Numbered from the stretch's first letter, positions 26,539-35,836 are shown. The stretch: DNA of 64,000 nt from Actinomadura latina NBRC 106108 (GCF_001552195.1 NZ_BCQS01000003.1:434001-498000); one strand, 5' to 3'. The notes: generated from the letters alone by a model not told the origin. Numbers and translations: made by a program.

Positions 26539-27230
26539 GGTGCCCCCTCGATGATCTCCGGCAGCTCGGCCGAGTACTGCGCGGTGCTGGTCCCCGAGGT
26601 GAAGAGCATGTGGACCTTGTCGTCGGACGGGGAGAACACGACCACCTGCGCGCCGTGGGTGACGTCGTAGCTTCCGTCCGGGTTCTTCTCCGGCTTCTCC
26701 ACGGCGATGCCGAGGCCGCGGGCCGCCTTCTGGATCGCGCCGAAGTCGCCGCTCAACCCGACGAAGCGCGAGTCGAACGCGGCGAGCCACGCGTGCAGCC
26801 GCTTCGGAGTGTCGCGCGCCGGGTCGGTGGTCACGAAGATGACCCGCAGCTTCCGCTGCTCCGCCTCCGGCAGCTTCTTCACCGCGTTGGCGATGTCGGC
26901 CATCGTCGTCGGGCACACGTCCGGGCAGTGGGTGTAGCCGAAGTACATCAGCACCGGGTGGCCCGCCGTCCGCTCGACCAGGTCGAACGAGCGCCCCTGG
27001 TCGTCGGTCAGCGTCAGGTCGGGTTTGGGCAGCGGCCGGTCGAGCCGGATCGCGCTGCCGGACGGGGACGAGGCCGCCGCGGCGGCCGGGCGGCTTGCGG
27101 ACGGGGTGCCGCCGCACGCGGCCGCGGTCAGCGAGACCGCCGCGGTCAGCGAGACCGCCGCGGCCGCGACGGCCAGCCGGGCGGCCGCGGTCGTCCGGGC
27201 GCCCGCGGTCGGGCGGGAGGGGGCAGGCAT
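26535..27230 (-). CDS. SCO1/SenC family copper chaperone lipoprotein
   Basis: A 231-residue thioredoxin-fold protein. A signal with lipobox Ala-Ala-Ala-Cys39 leads to an Ala/Ser-rich linker, then Thr-His-Cys102-Pro-Asp-Val-Cys106-Pro, the copper-binding Cys-X3-Cys; a later Val-Thr-His supplies the third ligand. It delivers copper to CuA of cytochrome oxidase or to secreted cuproenzymes. ATG 27230 has GGAGG before it. The signal segment contains a perfect 18-bp tandem duplication encoding Ala-Val-Ser-Leu-Thr-Ala twice. Confidence 0.92.
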   Translation of the reverse strand: MPAPSRPTAGARTTAAARLAVAAAAVSLTAAVSLTAAACGGTPSASRPAAAAASSPSGSAIRLDRPLPKPDLTLTDDQGRSFDLVERTAGHPVLMYFGYTHCPDVCPTTMADIANAVKKLPEAEQRKLRVIFVTTDPARDTPKRLHAWLAAFDSRFVGLSGDFGAIQKAARGLGIAVEKPEKNPDGSYDVTHGAQVVVFSPSDDKVHMLFTSGTSTAQYSAELPEIIEGAP

Positions 27231-27310
27231 GAAGCCTCCAGGAATGAGGAGCGTCGGCGACGCACGGTCGAGCACGCCGCGCCCACCGGGACACGGCGTC
27301 AGGGATCAGC

Positions 27311-27925
27311 TCAGGCGATCGCCGGGACGGGCGGGCCGCGCCGGACCACGGCATGGTCCAGCAGCGGGGTCTCGCCCCGTCCCGTCTCCGCATCGGTGCG
27401 GTGGCGCGTCCGGACGCGCGCCTCCGGCGGCCGGACGACCGCGCGGCGCACGAAGACGAACGCGAGGAGGGCGCCGGCCGTCCGGCGCGAGACCCGCACC
27501 AGCCGCCACACGGCGGCCTCTCCGCGATGCAGGACCCAGCCGAGCAGGAACGCGGCGGCCAGGTGCACGGCGAACATGCCGGGTCCCGGCATCAGCTCGG
27601 CGCCCATGCCGTGATGGCCGGGCATGACCGGGCCGGACGGCGCCGGTGACTGCCCGAAGCAGAACACCGCGTGCAGGACCGTCTGCCCGCACAGCAGCAT
27701 GGCGATGATGGCCGGTCGCGACCGCTCCCGTCCCGCCAGCGGCGCCGCCAGGCACAGGGTGACGGCCCACCCGGCGAGCAGCGACCACCACGGGACGCCG
27801 GCCCCGGAGGCCGCCGCGTGCGCGGACGCCGACACGGCGGCGCACACGGCCGCGAACGCCGCCGACCTCAGCAGCCTCATACCGCCGTCGGCGCGCATCC
27901 TGTCGGTCGTGGTGTCCGGACGCAT
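27311..27925 (-). CDS. Membrane protein of the copper cluster, function unknown
   Basis: Up to 204 residues with about four hydrophobic helices (about 18-38, 46-63, 72-90 and 116-135). A loop contains Met-Pro-Gly-His-His-Gly-Met-Gly and further Met residues, a Met/His arrangement fitting copper binding on the outer face. The C-terminal third is Arg-rich and probably cytoplasmic. It leads the sco-PCuAC-DyP unit, 80 bases ahead of sco. In-frame starts at 27925, 27898 and 27880 are possible; 27925 lies immediately after a palindromic operator. I do not recognise a named family. Confidence 0.72.
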   Translation of the reverse strand: MRPDTTTDRMRADGGMRLLRSAAFAAVCAAVSASAHAAASGAGVPWWSLLAGWAVTLCLAAPLAGRERSRPAIIAMLLCGQTVLHAVFCFGQSPAPSGPVMPGHHGMGAELMPGPGMFAVHLAAAFLLGWVLHRGEAAVWRLVRVSRRTAGALLAFVFVRRAVVRPPEARVRTRHRTDAETGRGETPLLDHAVVRRGPPVPAIA

Positions 27926-27928
27926 GGT

Positions 27929-27947
27929 GTACTACGAACCGTAGTAC
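27929..27947. promoter_or_regulatory. Palindromic operator GTACTACG-AAC-CGTAGTAC
   Basis: A perfect 8-3-8 inverted repeat three bases upstream of the first start of the copper operon. The TACTAC/GTAGTA half-sites resemble those bound by BlaI/MecI/CopY-type winged-helix repressors. No such regulator is in the window, so the assignment is inference from the half-site sequence and gene context. Confidence 0.68.
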
Positions 27948-28136
27948 ATGTCCGGGCGCCCTCCTCCGCGACCCCCGAAGCCGCGAAAGCCCTGGCAGCG
28001 GTACATTCCGCCCCGGGCACCCGGCGGCGCGACCATTGCCTCATGCGACACTTGGCCGGCACCGCGGCCGCGGCCCGTCAGGGCGGCGGCGGCACATAAA
28101 CTCGGACGGGCAGTTCGGACGGGGAAAGGGGCCGCG

Positions 28137-29759
28137 GTGAGCGGCGGTACGGCGACGCCGGGAGACGCGGCGGCACGGGACATCGCGGCGCAGGCGGCGC
28201 GGCGGCGGACGTTCGCGATGATCAGCCATCCGGACGCGGGGAAGTCGACGCTGACCGAGGCCCTCGCGCTGCACGCGGCGGCGATCGAGCAGGCGGGCGC
28301 CGTGCACGGGAAGGCCGGGCGCGGCGGCGTCCGGTCGGACTGGATGGACATCGAGCGGTCCCGCGGCATCTCGATCACCTCGTCGGTGCTGCGGTTCGAG
28401 TTCGGCGGCGCGCTGCTGAACCTGCTCGACACCCCGGGCCACGCCGACTTCTCCGAGGACACCTACCGGGTGCTCGCGGCCGTCGACGGCGCCGTCATGC
28501 TGCTGGACTCCGCGAAGGGCCTGGAGGCCCAGACGCTGAAGCTGTTCGACGTGTGCCGGCACCGCCGCATCCCGGTGATCACGTTCGTCAACAAGTGGGA
28601 CCGGCCGGGCCGCGAGCCGCTGGAGCTGCTGGACGAGGTCGAGCAGCGGATCGGGCTGCGCCCGGCCCCGCTGACCTGGCCGGTCGGCGCCGCGGGCGAC
28701 TTCCGCGGGCTGATCGACCGCGCCGGCGGCACGTTCACCCGGTTCCGCCGCACCCCCGGCGGCGCCACCCGCGCGATCGAGGAGCGGGTGCCCGCCGAGC
28801 AGGCGGCGCGCGAGGAGGGCGACGCCTGGCGGGCCGCGGTCGAGGAACTGGAGCTGCTGGACGAGATCGGCGCCGTCCTCGACATGGACGCCTTCCGCGC
28901 CGGCGTCTGCACGCCCGTCCTGTTCGGGGCGGCGCTGCCCAACTTCGGCGTCGGCGCGCTGCTGGAGACCGTGCGGAGGCTGGCGCCCGCCCCGTCCCCG
29001 CGCGCCGACGCGGGCGGCGCCGAGCGTCCGGTGGAGGCGCCGTTCGCCGGCCAGGTCTTCAAGGTGCAGGCCGGGATGGACAAGGCGCACCGCGACCGGC
29101 TCGCGTTCATCCGGGTGTGCTCGGGCCGGTTCGAACGCGGCATGACGCTCACCCACGCCCCGACCGGGCGTCCGCTGGCGACGAAGTACGCGCAGACGAT
29201 GTTCGGCCGCGACCGCTCGACGGTGGACGCCGCCTACCCCGGCGACGTGATCGGGCTGCCCAACACCTCCGGCCTGACCGTCGGCGACACCCTCTACGCG
29301 AGGAACCCGGTGGAGTTCCCGCCCATCCCGGCGTTCGCGCCCGAGCACTTCATGGTGGTGCGCGCCAAGGACAACGGGCGCGCCAAGCAGTTCCGCCGCG
29401 GCATCGAGCAGCTCGGCGGGGAGGGCGTCGTCCAGGTGCTGCGCAGCGACCTGCGCGGCGACCAGGCGCCGGTGCTGGCGGCGGTAGGGCCGCTGCAGTT
29501 CGAGGTGGTCAGCGCCCGGATGGCCGACGAGTTCGGCGCGCCGGTCGAGCTGACCCGGCTGGAGTACTCGACCGCGCGGCTCACCGACAAGGAGTCCGCC
29601 GAGACGCTCGCCGGCCGGCGCGGCGTCGAGGTCCTCGCCCGCCCGCTGGACGGCTCCCTGGTCGCGGTGTTCACCGACAAGTGGCGGCTGCGCGCCCTCC
29701 AGCGCGAGCACCCCGACCTGACCCTCACCGCGATGCTCGCCGCCGGCATCCAGGACTGA
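28137..29759 (+). CDS. prfC: Peptide chain release factor 3
   Basis: A 540-residue translational GTPase. G1 is His-Pro-Asp-Ala-Gly-Lys-Ser-Thr, an exact RF3 form; then Arg-Gly-Ile-Ser (switch I), Asp-Thr-Pro-Gly-His-Ala-Asp-Phe (G3) and Asn-Lys-Trp-Asp (G4). Domains II and III follow, with the family's Lys-Val-Gln-Ala-Gly-Met-Asp and Gly-Pro-Leu-Gln-Phe-Glu-Val. RF3 recycles RF1 and RF2 after peptide release. The GTG at 28137 follows a GGGGAAAGGGG purine run. The length is close to the E. coli protein (529), so it is intact. RF3 is patchily distributed in bacteria. Confidence 0.95.
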   Translation: MSGGTATPGDAAARDIAAQAARRRTFAMISHPDAGKSTLTEALALHAAAIEQAGAVHGKAGRGGVRSDWMDIERSRGISITSSVLRFEFGGALLNLLDTPGHADFSEDTYRVLAAVDGAVMLLDSAKGLEAQTLKLFDVCRHRRIPVITFVNKWDRPGREPLELLDEVEQRIGLRPAPLTWPVGAAGDFRGLIDRAGGTFTRFRRTPGGATRAIEERVPAEQAAREEGDAWRAAVEELELLDEIGAVLDMDAFRAGVCTPVLFGAALPNFGVGALLETVRRLAPAPSPRADAGGAERPVEAPFAGQVFKVQAGMDKAHRDRLAFIRVCSGRFERGMTLTHAPTGRPLATKYAQTMFGRDRSTVDAAYPGDVIGLPNTSGLTVGDTLYARNPVEFPPIPAFAPEHFMVVRAKDNGRAKQFRRGIEQLGGEGVVQVLRSDLRGDQAPVLAAVGPLQFEVVSARMADEFGAPVELTRLEYSTARLTDKESAETLAGRRGVEVLARPLDGSLVAVFTDKWRLRALQREHPDLTLTAMLAAGIQD

Positions 29760-29760
29760 C

Positions 29761-29787
29761 GCGGCGGCCGACGGGCCCGGCCGCCGC
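29761..29787 (+). terminator. Hairpin terminator after prfC
   Basis: A perfect 10-bp stem (29761-29770 with 29778-29787) around a seven-base loop starts one base after the prfC stop. There is no U-tract, as is common for actinobacterial hairpin terminators. Confidence 0.68.
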
Positions 29788-29934
29788 CCTCACTGTGCGG
29801 GAACTTGATCAACGATTGACCGGCGCTGGCCTTTCCGGCCCGTCCGCGGGGGAACGCTGGTCGGTACATCCCCATGCAGACGGCCGGCCATCGTGCTCTG
29901 CCGCCGGCATCTCCGGCGATGAGGAAGGGGCCCG

Positions 29935-31353
29935 GTGGAGACGACGGCGGTCCTGGACCGATGGCAGTTCGCGGTCACCATCGTGTACCACTTCCTGTTC
30001 GTGCCGATCACCATCGGCCTGGCCTGGTTCGTCGCCGGGATGCAGACCGCCTGGCACCGCACCGGCAAGGAGCACTACCTGCGGATGACGAGGTTCTTCG
30101 GGAAGCTCTTCCTGATCAATTTCGCGCTCGGGGTCGTCACCGGGATCGTGCAGGAGTTCCAGTTCGGCATGAACTGGTCGGTCTACTCCCGGTTCGTGGG
30201 ATCGGTCTTCGGGGCGCCGCTGGCGATCGAGGGCCTGGTGGCGTTCTTCCTGGAGTCGACCTTCATCGGGCTGTGGATCTTCGGCTGGGACCGGCTCTCC
30301 CCGCGCGTGCACCTCGCGATGATCTGGCTCGTGGTGGCGGGCACGACGTCGTCCGCCTACTTCATCCTGGCGGCGAACACCTGGATGCAGCGCCCGGTCG
30401 GCTACGCGATGCGGGACGGGCGCGCCGAGATGACCTCGCTCGGCGACGTCCTCCTGCAGCCGCTCCAGATCACCCACTTCTTCCACACGATCGCCGCGTC
30501 GCTGATCACGGCGGGCCTGCTGGTGATCGCCGCGTCCGCCTACCGGCTGCGCAGGAAGCGTCGCGAGGGCGAGGGCGCGGGCGACCCGGACGCGACGCTG
30601 TTCCGGGCCGCCGCGCGCGGAGCGCTGTGGGTGACGGCCGCGGCGTCCGTCGTGGTGATCGGCGTCGGGCACTTCCAGGCGCAGATCCTCGTCAAGGACC
30701 AGCCGATGAAGATGGCCGCGGCCGAGGCGCTCTACGAGACGCAGGCGCCGGCGCCGCTCTCCCTGCTGGCGATCGGCCCCTGGGAGAAGCACCCGGAGCG
30801 CACCAACGTCGACATCGTCCTGCCGCACGGGCTGTCGGTGCTGTCGACCAACGACTGGAACGGCGAGATCCGCGGCATCAACGACATCCAGCGCGAGTAC
30901 CGGCAGCGGTACGGCCCCGGCGACTACACGCCGATCATCGGCAGCATCTACTGGTCCTGGCGGGTGATGATCACCATCGGGTTCCTCACGCTGATCTACA
31001 GCGTCCTGTGGCTGTGGTTCGTCCGCCGCCGCGGATGGACGGGGTCCCGCTGGTTCGCCTGGACGGCTTACGCGTTCCTCGGGCTGCCGTTCCTCGCGAA
31101 CACGGCCGGCTGGCTGCTCACCGAGATGGGACGCCAGCCGTGGATCGTCCAGGGACTGCTGAAGACCCACGCCGCGATCTCCCCGAGGGTGGGGAGCGGC
31201 CAGGTGATCGCGACGTTCGCCGGATTCGGGGCCGTCTACGGGGTGCTCGCCGTGATCATGGGCTGGCTGATGGTCCGCGCGATCAAGGCCGGCCCGGAAC
31301 GCCCGGCCCCCGGCGTGACCCGCGAGGACGCGCTGCCCCCGATGCTCTACTGA
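29935..31353 (+). CDS. cydA: Cytochrome bd ubiquinol/menaquinol oxidase subunit I
   Basis: A 472-residue membrane protein with about nine helices. His19 in Thr-Ile-Val-Tyr-His-Phe is a heme ligand. Gly-Ile-Val-Gln-Glu-Phe-Gln-Phe-Gly and Glu-Ser-Thr-Phe-Ile-Gly contain conserved acidic and quinol-site residues, and Leu-Gln-Ile-Thr-His-Phe-Phe-His another conserved histidine region. It holds hemes b558, b595 and d and oxidises menaquinol at low oxygen. The start is GTG at 29935 after AGGAAGGGG. It leads a cydABDC operon. Confidence 0.96.
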   Translation: METTAVLDRWQFAVTIVYHFLFVPITIGLAWFVAGMQTAWHRTGKEHYLRMTRFFGKLFLINFALGVVTGIVQEFQFGMNWSVYSRFVGSVFGAPLAIEGLVAFFLESTFIGLWIFGWDRLSPRVHLAMIWLVVAGTTSSAYFILAANTWMQRPVGYAMRDGRAEMTSLGDVLLQPLQITHFFHTIAASLITAGLLVIAASAYRLRRKRREGEGAGDPDATLFRAAARGALWVTAAASVVVIGVGHFQAQILVKDQPMKMAAAEALYETQAPAPLSLLAIGPWEKHPERTNVDIVLPHGLSVLSTNDWNGEIRGINDIQREYRQRYGPGDYTPIIGSIYWSWRVMITIGFLTLIYSVLWLWFVRRRGWTGSRWFAWTAYAFLGLPFLANTAGWLLTEMGRQPWIVQGLLKTHAAISPRVGSGQVIATFAGFGAVYGVLAVIMGWLMVRAIKAGPERPAPGVTREDALPPMLY

Positions 31354-31380
31354 CCCGGCCCGTCGAAAGGCGCATCGCCC

Positions 31381-31440
31381 ATGGAGACCACCGTGATGGG
31401 GACCACCGTGATGGGGACGACCGTGGTGGAGAGCACGGGG
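31381..31440 (+). repeat. 15-bp tandem repeat at the cydB start
   Basis: Three copies of ATGG(A/G)GACCACCGTG-type units (31381-31395, 31396-31410, 31411-31425) and a fourth degenerate copy (31426-31440). Each of the first three begins with ATG and the fourth with GTG, multiplying in-frame start codons. The cydA start has the related opening GTGGAGACGACG. Confidence 0.85.
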
Positions 31441-32544
31441 CATTTCGACCTCCAGACGCTGTGGTTCGTGCTGATCGCGGTGCTCTGGATGGGGTTCTTC
31501 CTGCTCGACGGCTTCGACTTCGGCGTCGGGATGCTCTACCCCTTCCTCGGCCGCGACGACCCGGAGCGGCACGCGCTGCTCGCCACGATCCTGCCCGTCT
31601 GGGACAGCTACGAGGTGTGGATCATCGTGGCCGGCGGCGCCACGTTCGCCGCGTTCCCCGGCTGGTACGCGAGCATGTTCTCCGGCTTCTACCTGATCTT
31701 CTTCGCGATCCTGCTCGCGCTGATCGTGCGCGGCGTCGCCGTCGAGTACCGCAACAAGCACGACGACCTGTCCTGGCGGCGCCGCTGGGACGTCGCGATG
31801 CCGATCTCCAGCGCGGCGATCCCGTTCCTGCTGGGCGTCGTGTTCGCCGCGGTCACCCAGGGCGTGCCGATGGACGCCGCGGGCGACATCACCGCCGGTG
31901 AGGCGGCGCTGTTCAGCGGCTACTCGGTGCTCACCGGGTTCGCGCTCGTCGCGGCCTTCGCGCTGCACGGAGCACTGTTCCTCGCCATCCGCACCGAGGA
32001 CGGGCTGGAGGTGCGGGCGCGCCGCCTCGCACTGGCCCTGTGGCCGGTCGCGGCCGTGCTGCTGATCGCGTTCACCGTCTGGACGGCCGTGCGGGCGTAC
32101 TCGACGGCGCCGTACCCGGTGCCCGTGCTCGTGCTGCTCGGGCTCGGCATCCTCGCCGCCGCCGCGTCCGGGCCGCTGGCCCTCCTGCGCCGCCCCATGG
32201 CCGCGTTCGCCGGGACGTCCGCCGCGACCGTGCTGCTGGTCGCCGCCCTGTTCGCCCGGCTGTACCCGCGCGTCATGGTGTCGTCCACGCAGGGCTCGCC
32301 GAGCCTGACGATCTACGGCACCGCCTCCAACCACTACTCGCTGGTCGCGATGACGATCGTCGCGGCGGTGTTCGTGCCCGTCGTCCTGGCGTACCAGGCC
32401 TGGGCCCTCTGGGTCTTCCGGCAGCGGCTCTCCCGCGCGGACTTCGCCCGCCCGCCGAGCCCGCTGCACATGATCACCCGGGAGCGGGGGTCGAAGCGGG
32501 GTGACGCCTCGTCCGGAGGCGCGTCCGCCGCCGGCGGGGAGTAG
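31381..32544 (+). CDS. cydB: Cytochrome bd oxidase subunit II
   Basis: Up to 387 residues with about eight to nine helices. It has the Leu-Asp-Gly-Phe-Asp-Phe-Gly-Val-Gly motif near residue 42, the Trp-Asp-Ser-Tyr-Glu-Val-Trp motif, and a basic Ser/Gly-rich tail. It pairs with CydA. The N-terminus consists of near-identical pentapeptides (Met-Glu-Thr-Thr-Val, Met-Gly-Thr-Thr-Val twice, then Val-Glu-Ser-Thr-Gly) from a 15-bp repeat, so ATGs at 31381, 31396 and 31411 and GTG 31426 are all usable in frame. No strong Shine-Dalgarno decides between them. Confidence 0.94.
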   Translation: METTVMGTTVMGTTVVESTGHFDLQTLWFVLIAVLWMGFFLLDGFDFGVGMLYPFLGRDDPERHALLATILPVWDSYEVWIIVAGGATFAAFPGWYASMFSGFYLIFFAILLALIVRGVAVEYRNKHDDLSWRRRWDVAMPISSAAIPFLLGVVFAAVTQGVPMDAAGDITAGEAALFSGYSVLTGFALVAAFALHGALFLAIRTEDGLEVRARRLALALWPVAAVLLIAFTVWTAVRAYSTAPYPVPVLVLLGLGILAAAASGPLALLRRPMAAFAGTSAATVLLVAALFARLYPRVMVSSTQGSPSLTIYGTASNHYSLVAMTIVAAVFVPVVLAYQAWALWVFRQRLSRADFARPPSPLHMITRERGSKRGDASSGGASAAGGE

Positions 32545-32546
32545 GG

Positions 32547-34160
32547 ATGCGCGGGCTCGCTCCCTGGCTGCCGCGCGACGTCCCCGGCACCGGCCGCTTC
32601 CTCGCGGCGGCCGCGGCGCTCGCCGCCTGCTCCGCGGCGCTCACCATCGCCCAGGCCGTGCTGCTCTCCCGCATCGTCGTCGCGGGGTTCCTCGGGCACC
32701 GCGACGTGCGGGACGTCCTGCCGGCGCTGGCCTGCTTCGCGCTGGCCGGGACGGCGCAGGCCGCGCTCGCCTGGCTGCGGGAGGCCGGCGGCCGGCTGGC
32801 CGCGTCCCGGATGACCCGCGACCTGCGCGGGCGCGTGCTCGGCCGGGTGACGCGCGCCCGCCCCGGAGCCGTCGCGTCGGGTGAGGCGGTGACCGTCACG
32901 ACCGGCGGCGTCGAGGCGCTGGAGACCTACATCGCCCGGTTCCTGCCGCAGTTGGCGACCGCCGCGCTGGCACCGCCCGCGATCCTCCTCTGGGTGGCGT
33001 TCCAGGACGTCCTGTCAGCGCTGGTCATGGCGGTCACGCTGCCGCTGGTCCCGCTGTTCGGGGCGCTGATCGGCCGGTCGACCAGGGCCCGGACGCGGGA
33101 GCGGTGGCAGGCCCTGGCCCTGATGAGCGGCCATTTCCTCGACATCGTGAACGGCCTCACGACCCTGCGCGCGCACCGCCGCGGCCCCGCCCAGGCCGCC
33201 GCGATCGCCGCCACCACCGACCGCTACCGCCGGGAGACGATGCGGGTCCTGCGGGTCGCGTTCCTGTCGGCGTTCGTCCTGGAACTCGCCGCCACCCTCG
33301 GCACGGCGCTGGTCGCGGTCGGCGTCGGCCTCCGCCTGACGGCCGGCGACCTGGGACTGCGCACCGGCCTGGCGGTCCTGGTCCTCGCGCCGGAACTCTA
33401 CGGCCCGCTGCGCGCCCTCGCCGCCGAGTTCCATGCCGGCGCCGACGGCCTGACCGCGTCCCGCCGCCTGTCGGCCCTGCTGGCACTGCCCCCGGCCGTC
33501 GCGGCTCCGCGCCGGCCGCGCCCCGTCGCGTTCGGCGCCGTCCACCTGTCCGGAGTCACCGCCGGATACGACGGCCCACCCGTGCTCACGGACATCTCCC
33601 TGGAGATCCGTCCGGGCGACCGGATCGCCCTCACCGGCGACAGCGGCGCGGGCAAGAGCACCCTGCTGGCCCTGCTCATGCGCTTCATCGACCCGTCGTC
33701 CGGACGCGTGACCGTGGACGGCGCGGACCTGACCGCGTTCGACCCCGACGACTGGCGCCGCCTCGTCGCGTGGCTTCCGCAGCGCCCGCGCCTGAGCCCC
33801 GGCCCGGTCCTGGACGCCATCACCCCGCCGGAGTCCGGCGACCTGACCCCCGCCGCCGCCGCCGAACTGGCCGGCGTGACACCGCTGCTGCACCGCACCG
33901 TCGGCGAGGCCGGCGCGGGCCTCTCCGCCGGTGAGCTGCGCCGCCTGGCCCTCGCGAGGGCGCTGGCCCGCCCCGCCCCGCTCCTGCTCCTGGACGAGCC
34001 CACCACCCACCTGGACTCCGCGGCCGCCGAAACCGTCACCGAAGCGATCCTCGCGCTGCCCCGGCGCACGCTGGTCGTGGCGACGCACGACCCGCGCCTG
34101 GCGTCCGCCGCCGACCAGGTCGTCGACCTGGCCGCCGCCCGCGCGGGAGCCCTCACATGA
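32547..34160 (+). CDS. cydD: CydD-type ABC transporter subunit (cytochrome bd assembly)
   Basis: A 537-residue fused permease-ATPase. About six helices in residues 15-290 are followed by an ABC domain with Walker A Gly-Asp-Ser-Gly-Ala-Gly-Lys-Ser (about 367), signature Leu-Ser-Ala-Gly-Glu-Leu and Walker B Leu-Leu-Leu-Leu-Asp-Glu-Pro. CydDC exports heme-related or thiol compounds required to assemble cytochrome bd. It begins two bases after cydB and its end overlaps cydC by four bases. Confidence 0.9.
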   Translation: MRGLAPWLPRDVPGTGRFLAAAAALAACSAALTIAQAVLLSRIVVAGFLGHRDVRDVLPALACFALAGTAQAALAWLREAGGRLAASRMTRDLRGRVLGRVTRARPGAVASGEAVTVTTGGVEALETYIARFLPQLATAALAPPAILLWVAFQDVLSALVMAVTLPLVPLFGALIGRSTRARTRERWQALALMSGHFLDIVNGLTTLRAHRRGPAQAAAIAATTDRYRRETMRVLRVAFLSAFVLELAATLGTALVAVGVGLRLTAGDLGLRTGLAVLVLAPELYGPLRALAAEFHAGADGLTASRRLSALLALPPAVAAPRRPRPVAFGAVHLSGVTAGYDGPPVLTDISLEIRPGDRIALTGDSGAGKSTLLALLMRFIDPSSGRVTVDGADLTAFDPDDWRRLVAWLPQRPRLSPGPVLDAITPPESGDLTPAAAAELAGVTPLLHRTVGEAGAGLSAGELRRLALARALARPAPLLLLDEPTTHLDSAAAETVTEAILALPRRTLVVATHDPRLASAADQVVDLAAARAGALT

Positions 34161-35836
34161 CCGGCCGTCCGCTCGCCGGGCCGCTGGTCGCGGCGCGCCC
34201 GGTCGCGCACCGGTTCGCGGGGGCGGCACTGTGCGGTGTGCTCGCCACCGGGTCGGCCGTCGCGCTGATGGGCGCCTCCGGGTACCTCATCTCACGCGCC
34301 GCGCTTCGCCCCGAGGTCATCGCGCTGGCCGTGACGATCACCGCGGTGCGCGCACTCAGCCTGTCGCGGGCCGTGTTCCGCTACGCCGAGCGCCTCGTCT
34401 CCCACGACGCGACCCTGCGGCTGCTGCGGGAGCTGCGGGTGCGGTGGTTCCGGCGGCTGGAGCCGCTCGTCCCGGCGGGCCTGCCGGGCGCCCGCTCGGG
34501 CGACCTGCTCAGCGGGTTCGCCGCCGACGTCGAGGCCGTCCAGCACCTGTACCTGCGCGGTCTCGCCCCGCCGCTCGTCGCGCTCGCCGCCGGCGCCGGG
34601 ACGGTCGCCGCCATCGCCCGGCTGCTGCCCGCCGGCGGGCTCTGCCTGGCGCTCGGGCTGCTGCCGGCGGCGCTCGTCCTGCCCGCCGCGACCGTCGCGC
34701 TCACCCGCGCCGCCGCGTCCCGCCGGGCCGCGGCCCGCGCCGCGCGCGACGCCGAGACCGTCGAGCTCCTGCACGGCGCGCCCGACCTGGTCGCCTTCGG
34801 CCGGGCGGGCGACCAGCTCGCCCGGATCGCCGCCGCCGACGCCGCCCTGGCCCGGACGGCCCGCCGCGACGCCCTGACCGCCGGGTTCACCACGGCGGCG
34901 ACCACCTTCCTCACCGCCGCGACGACCCTGGCCGTCCTGGTCGCGGGCCTGCACGCCGTCCACCGGGACGCGCTGCCGGGCGTGCTGCTCGCCGCCGTGG
35001 CGCTCGCGGCCACGGCCGCGTTCGAGGCCGTCCGCCCGCTCCCGGAGGCGGCCCGCGACCTGCTCACCGCGCACGGCGCCGCCGCCCGCCTCGCCGCGCT
35101 CACCGACCACCCGGCGCCCGCCGCCGAACCGCCCCGGCCGCTGCCCGCCCCTCGCGGCGACCTGCTGCGCGTACGGGACGTCCGCGCCCGCTACGCGCCC
35201 GGCTCACCCTGGGTACTGGACGGCGTCGACCTGGACCTGCGGCCCGGCCGCCGGATCGCGCTGCTCGGCCCGAGCGGCAGCGGCAAGAGCACCCTCGCCC
35301 ACCTGCTGGTCCGGTTCCGCGACCCCGACCGGGGGCGCATCACCCTCGATGGCCACGACCTGCGCGACTACGCCCAGGACGACGTCCGTCGCGTGGTCTG
35401 CCTCGTCGACCAGCACGCCCACCTGTTCGCCACCACGATCCGCGCCAACGTGGCCCTTGCCAGGCCGGACGCCGGGGAGTCCGAGATCGCGGACGCGCTG
35501 CGCCGGGCCCGCGCCTGGGACTGGATCCGCACGCTGCCGGACGGCCTGGACACCCACGTCGGCGAGCACGGCACCCGCGTCTCCGGCGGCCAGCGCCAGC
35601 GGATCGCGCTGGCCCGCGCCTTCCTGTCCGGCGCCCGCATCCTGATCCTCGACGAGCCCACCGCCCACCTCGACCCCGCCACCGCGCGCGAGCTGCTGGC
35701 GGACGTCCTGGCCGGCACGTCCGGCGCGGGCCTCCTGCTGATCACCCACAGACCCCCGCCGCCGGACACCGTCGATCAGGTCCTGCACCTGGAGGCCGGG
35801 CGCCTCCGTGAGGCCGGCGAGCTCGGCGCATCCTGA
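34157..35836 (+). CDS. cydC: CydC-type ABC transporter subunit (cytochrome bd assembly)
   Basis: A 559-residue half-transporter. The membrane domain contains Ser-Gly-Tyr-Leu-Ile-Ser-Arg-Ala-Ala and Arg-Tyr-Ala-Glu-Arg, well known from CydC. Its ATPase has Gly-Pro-Ser-Gly-Ser-Gly-Lys-Ser, Val-Ser-Gly-Gly-Gln-Arg-Gln-Arg and Ile-Leu-Ile-Leu-Asp-Glu-Pro. It works as a heterodimer with the preceding CydD. Order cydA-B-D-C on one strand with 0-27 base gaps indicates one transcript. Confidence 0.93.
   Translation: MTGRPLAGPLVAARPVAHRFAGAALCGVLATGSAVALMGASGYLISRAALRPEVIALAVTITAVRALSLSRAVFRYAERLVSHDATLRLLRELRVRWFRRLEPLVPAGLPGARSGDLLSGFAADVEAVQHLYLRGLAPPLVALAAGAGTVAAIARLLPAGGLCLALGLLPAALVLPAATVALTRAAASRRAAARAARDAETVELLHGAPDLVAFGRAGDQLARIAAADAALARTARRDALTAGFTTAATTFLTAATTLAVLVAGLHAVHRDALPGVLLAAVALAATAAFEAVRPLPEAARDLLTAHGAAARLAALTDHPAPAAEPPRPLPAPRGDLLRVRDVRARYAPGSPWVLDGVDLDLRPGRRIALLGPSGSGKSTLAHLLVRFRDPDRGRITLDGHDLRDYAQDDVRRVVCLVDQHAHLFATTIRANVALARPDAGESEIADALRRARAWDWIRTLPDGLDTHVGEHGTRVSGGQRQRIALARAFLSGARILILDEPTAHLDPATARELLADVLAGTSGAGLLLITHRPPPPDTVDQVLHLEAGRLREAGELGAS

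Noticed and set aside
29805..29821. TTGATCAA palindrome and TTGACC upstream of cydA as an FNR, Rex or -35 site
   Set aside because: It does not match the Rex consensus (TTGTGAA-N4-TTCACAA) and is only half of an FNR-type site; no matching -10 follows the TTGACC.
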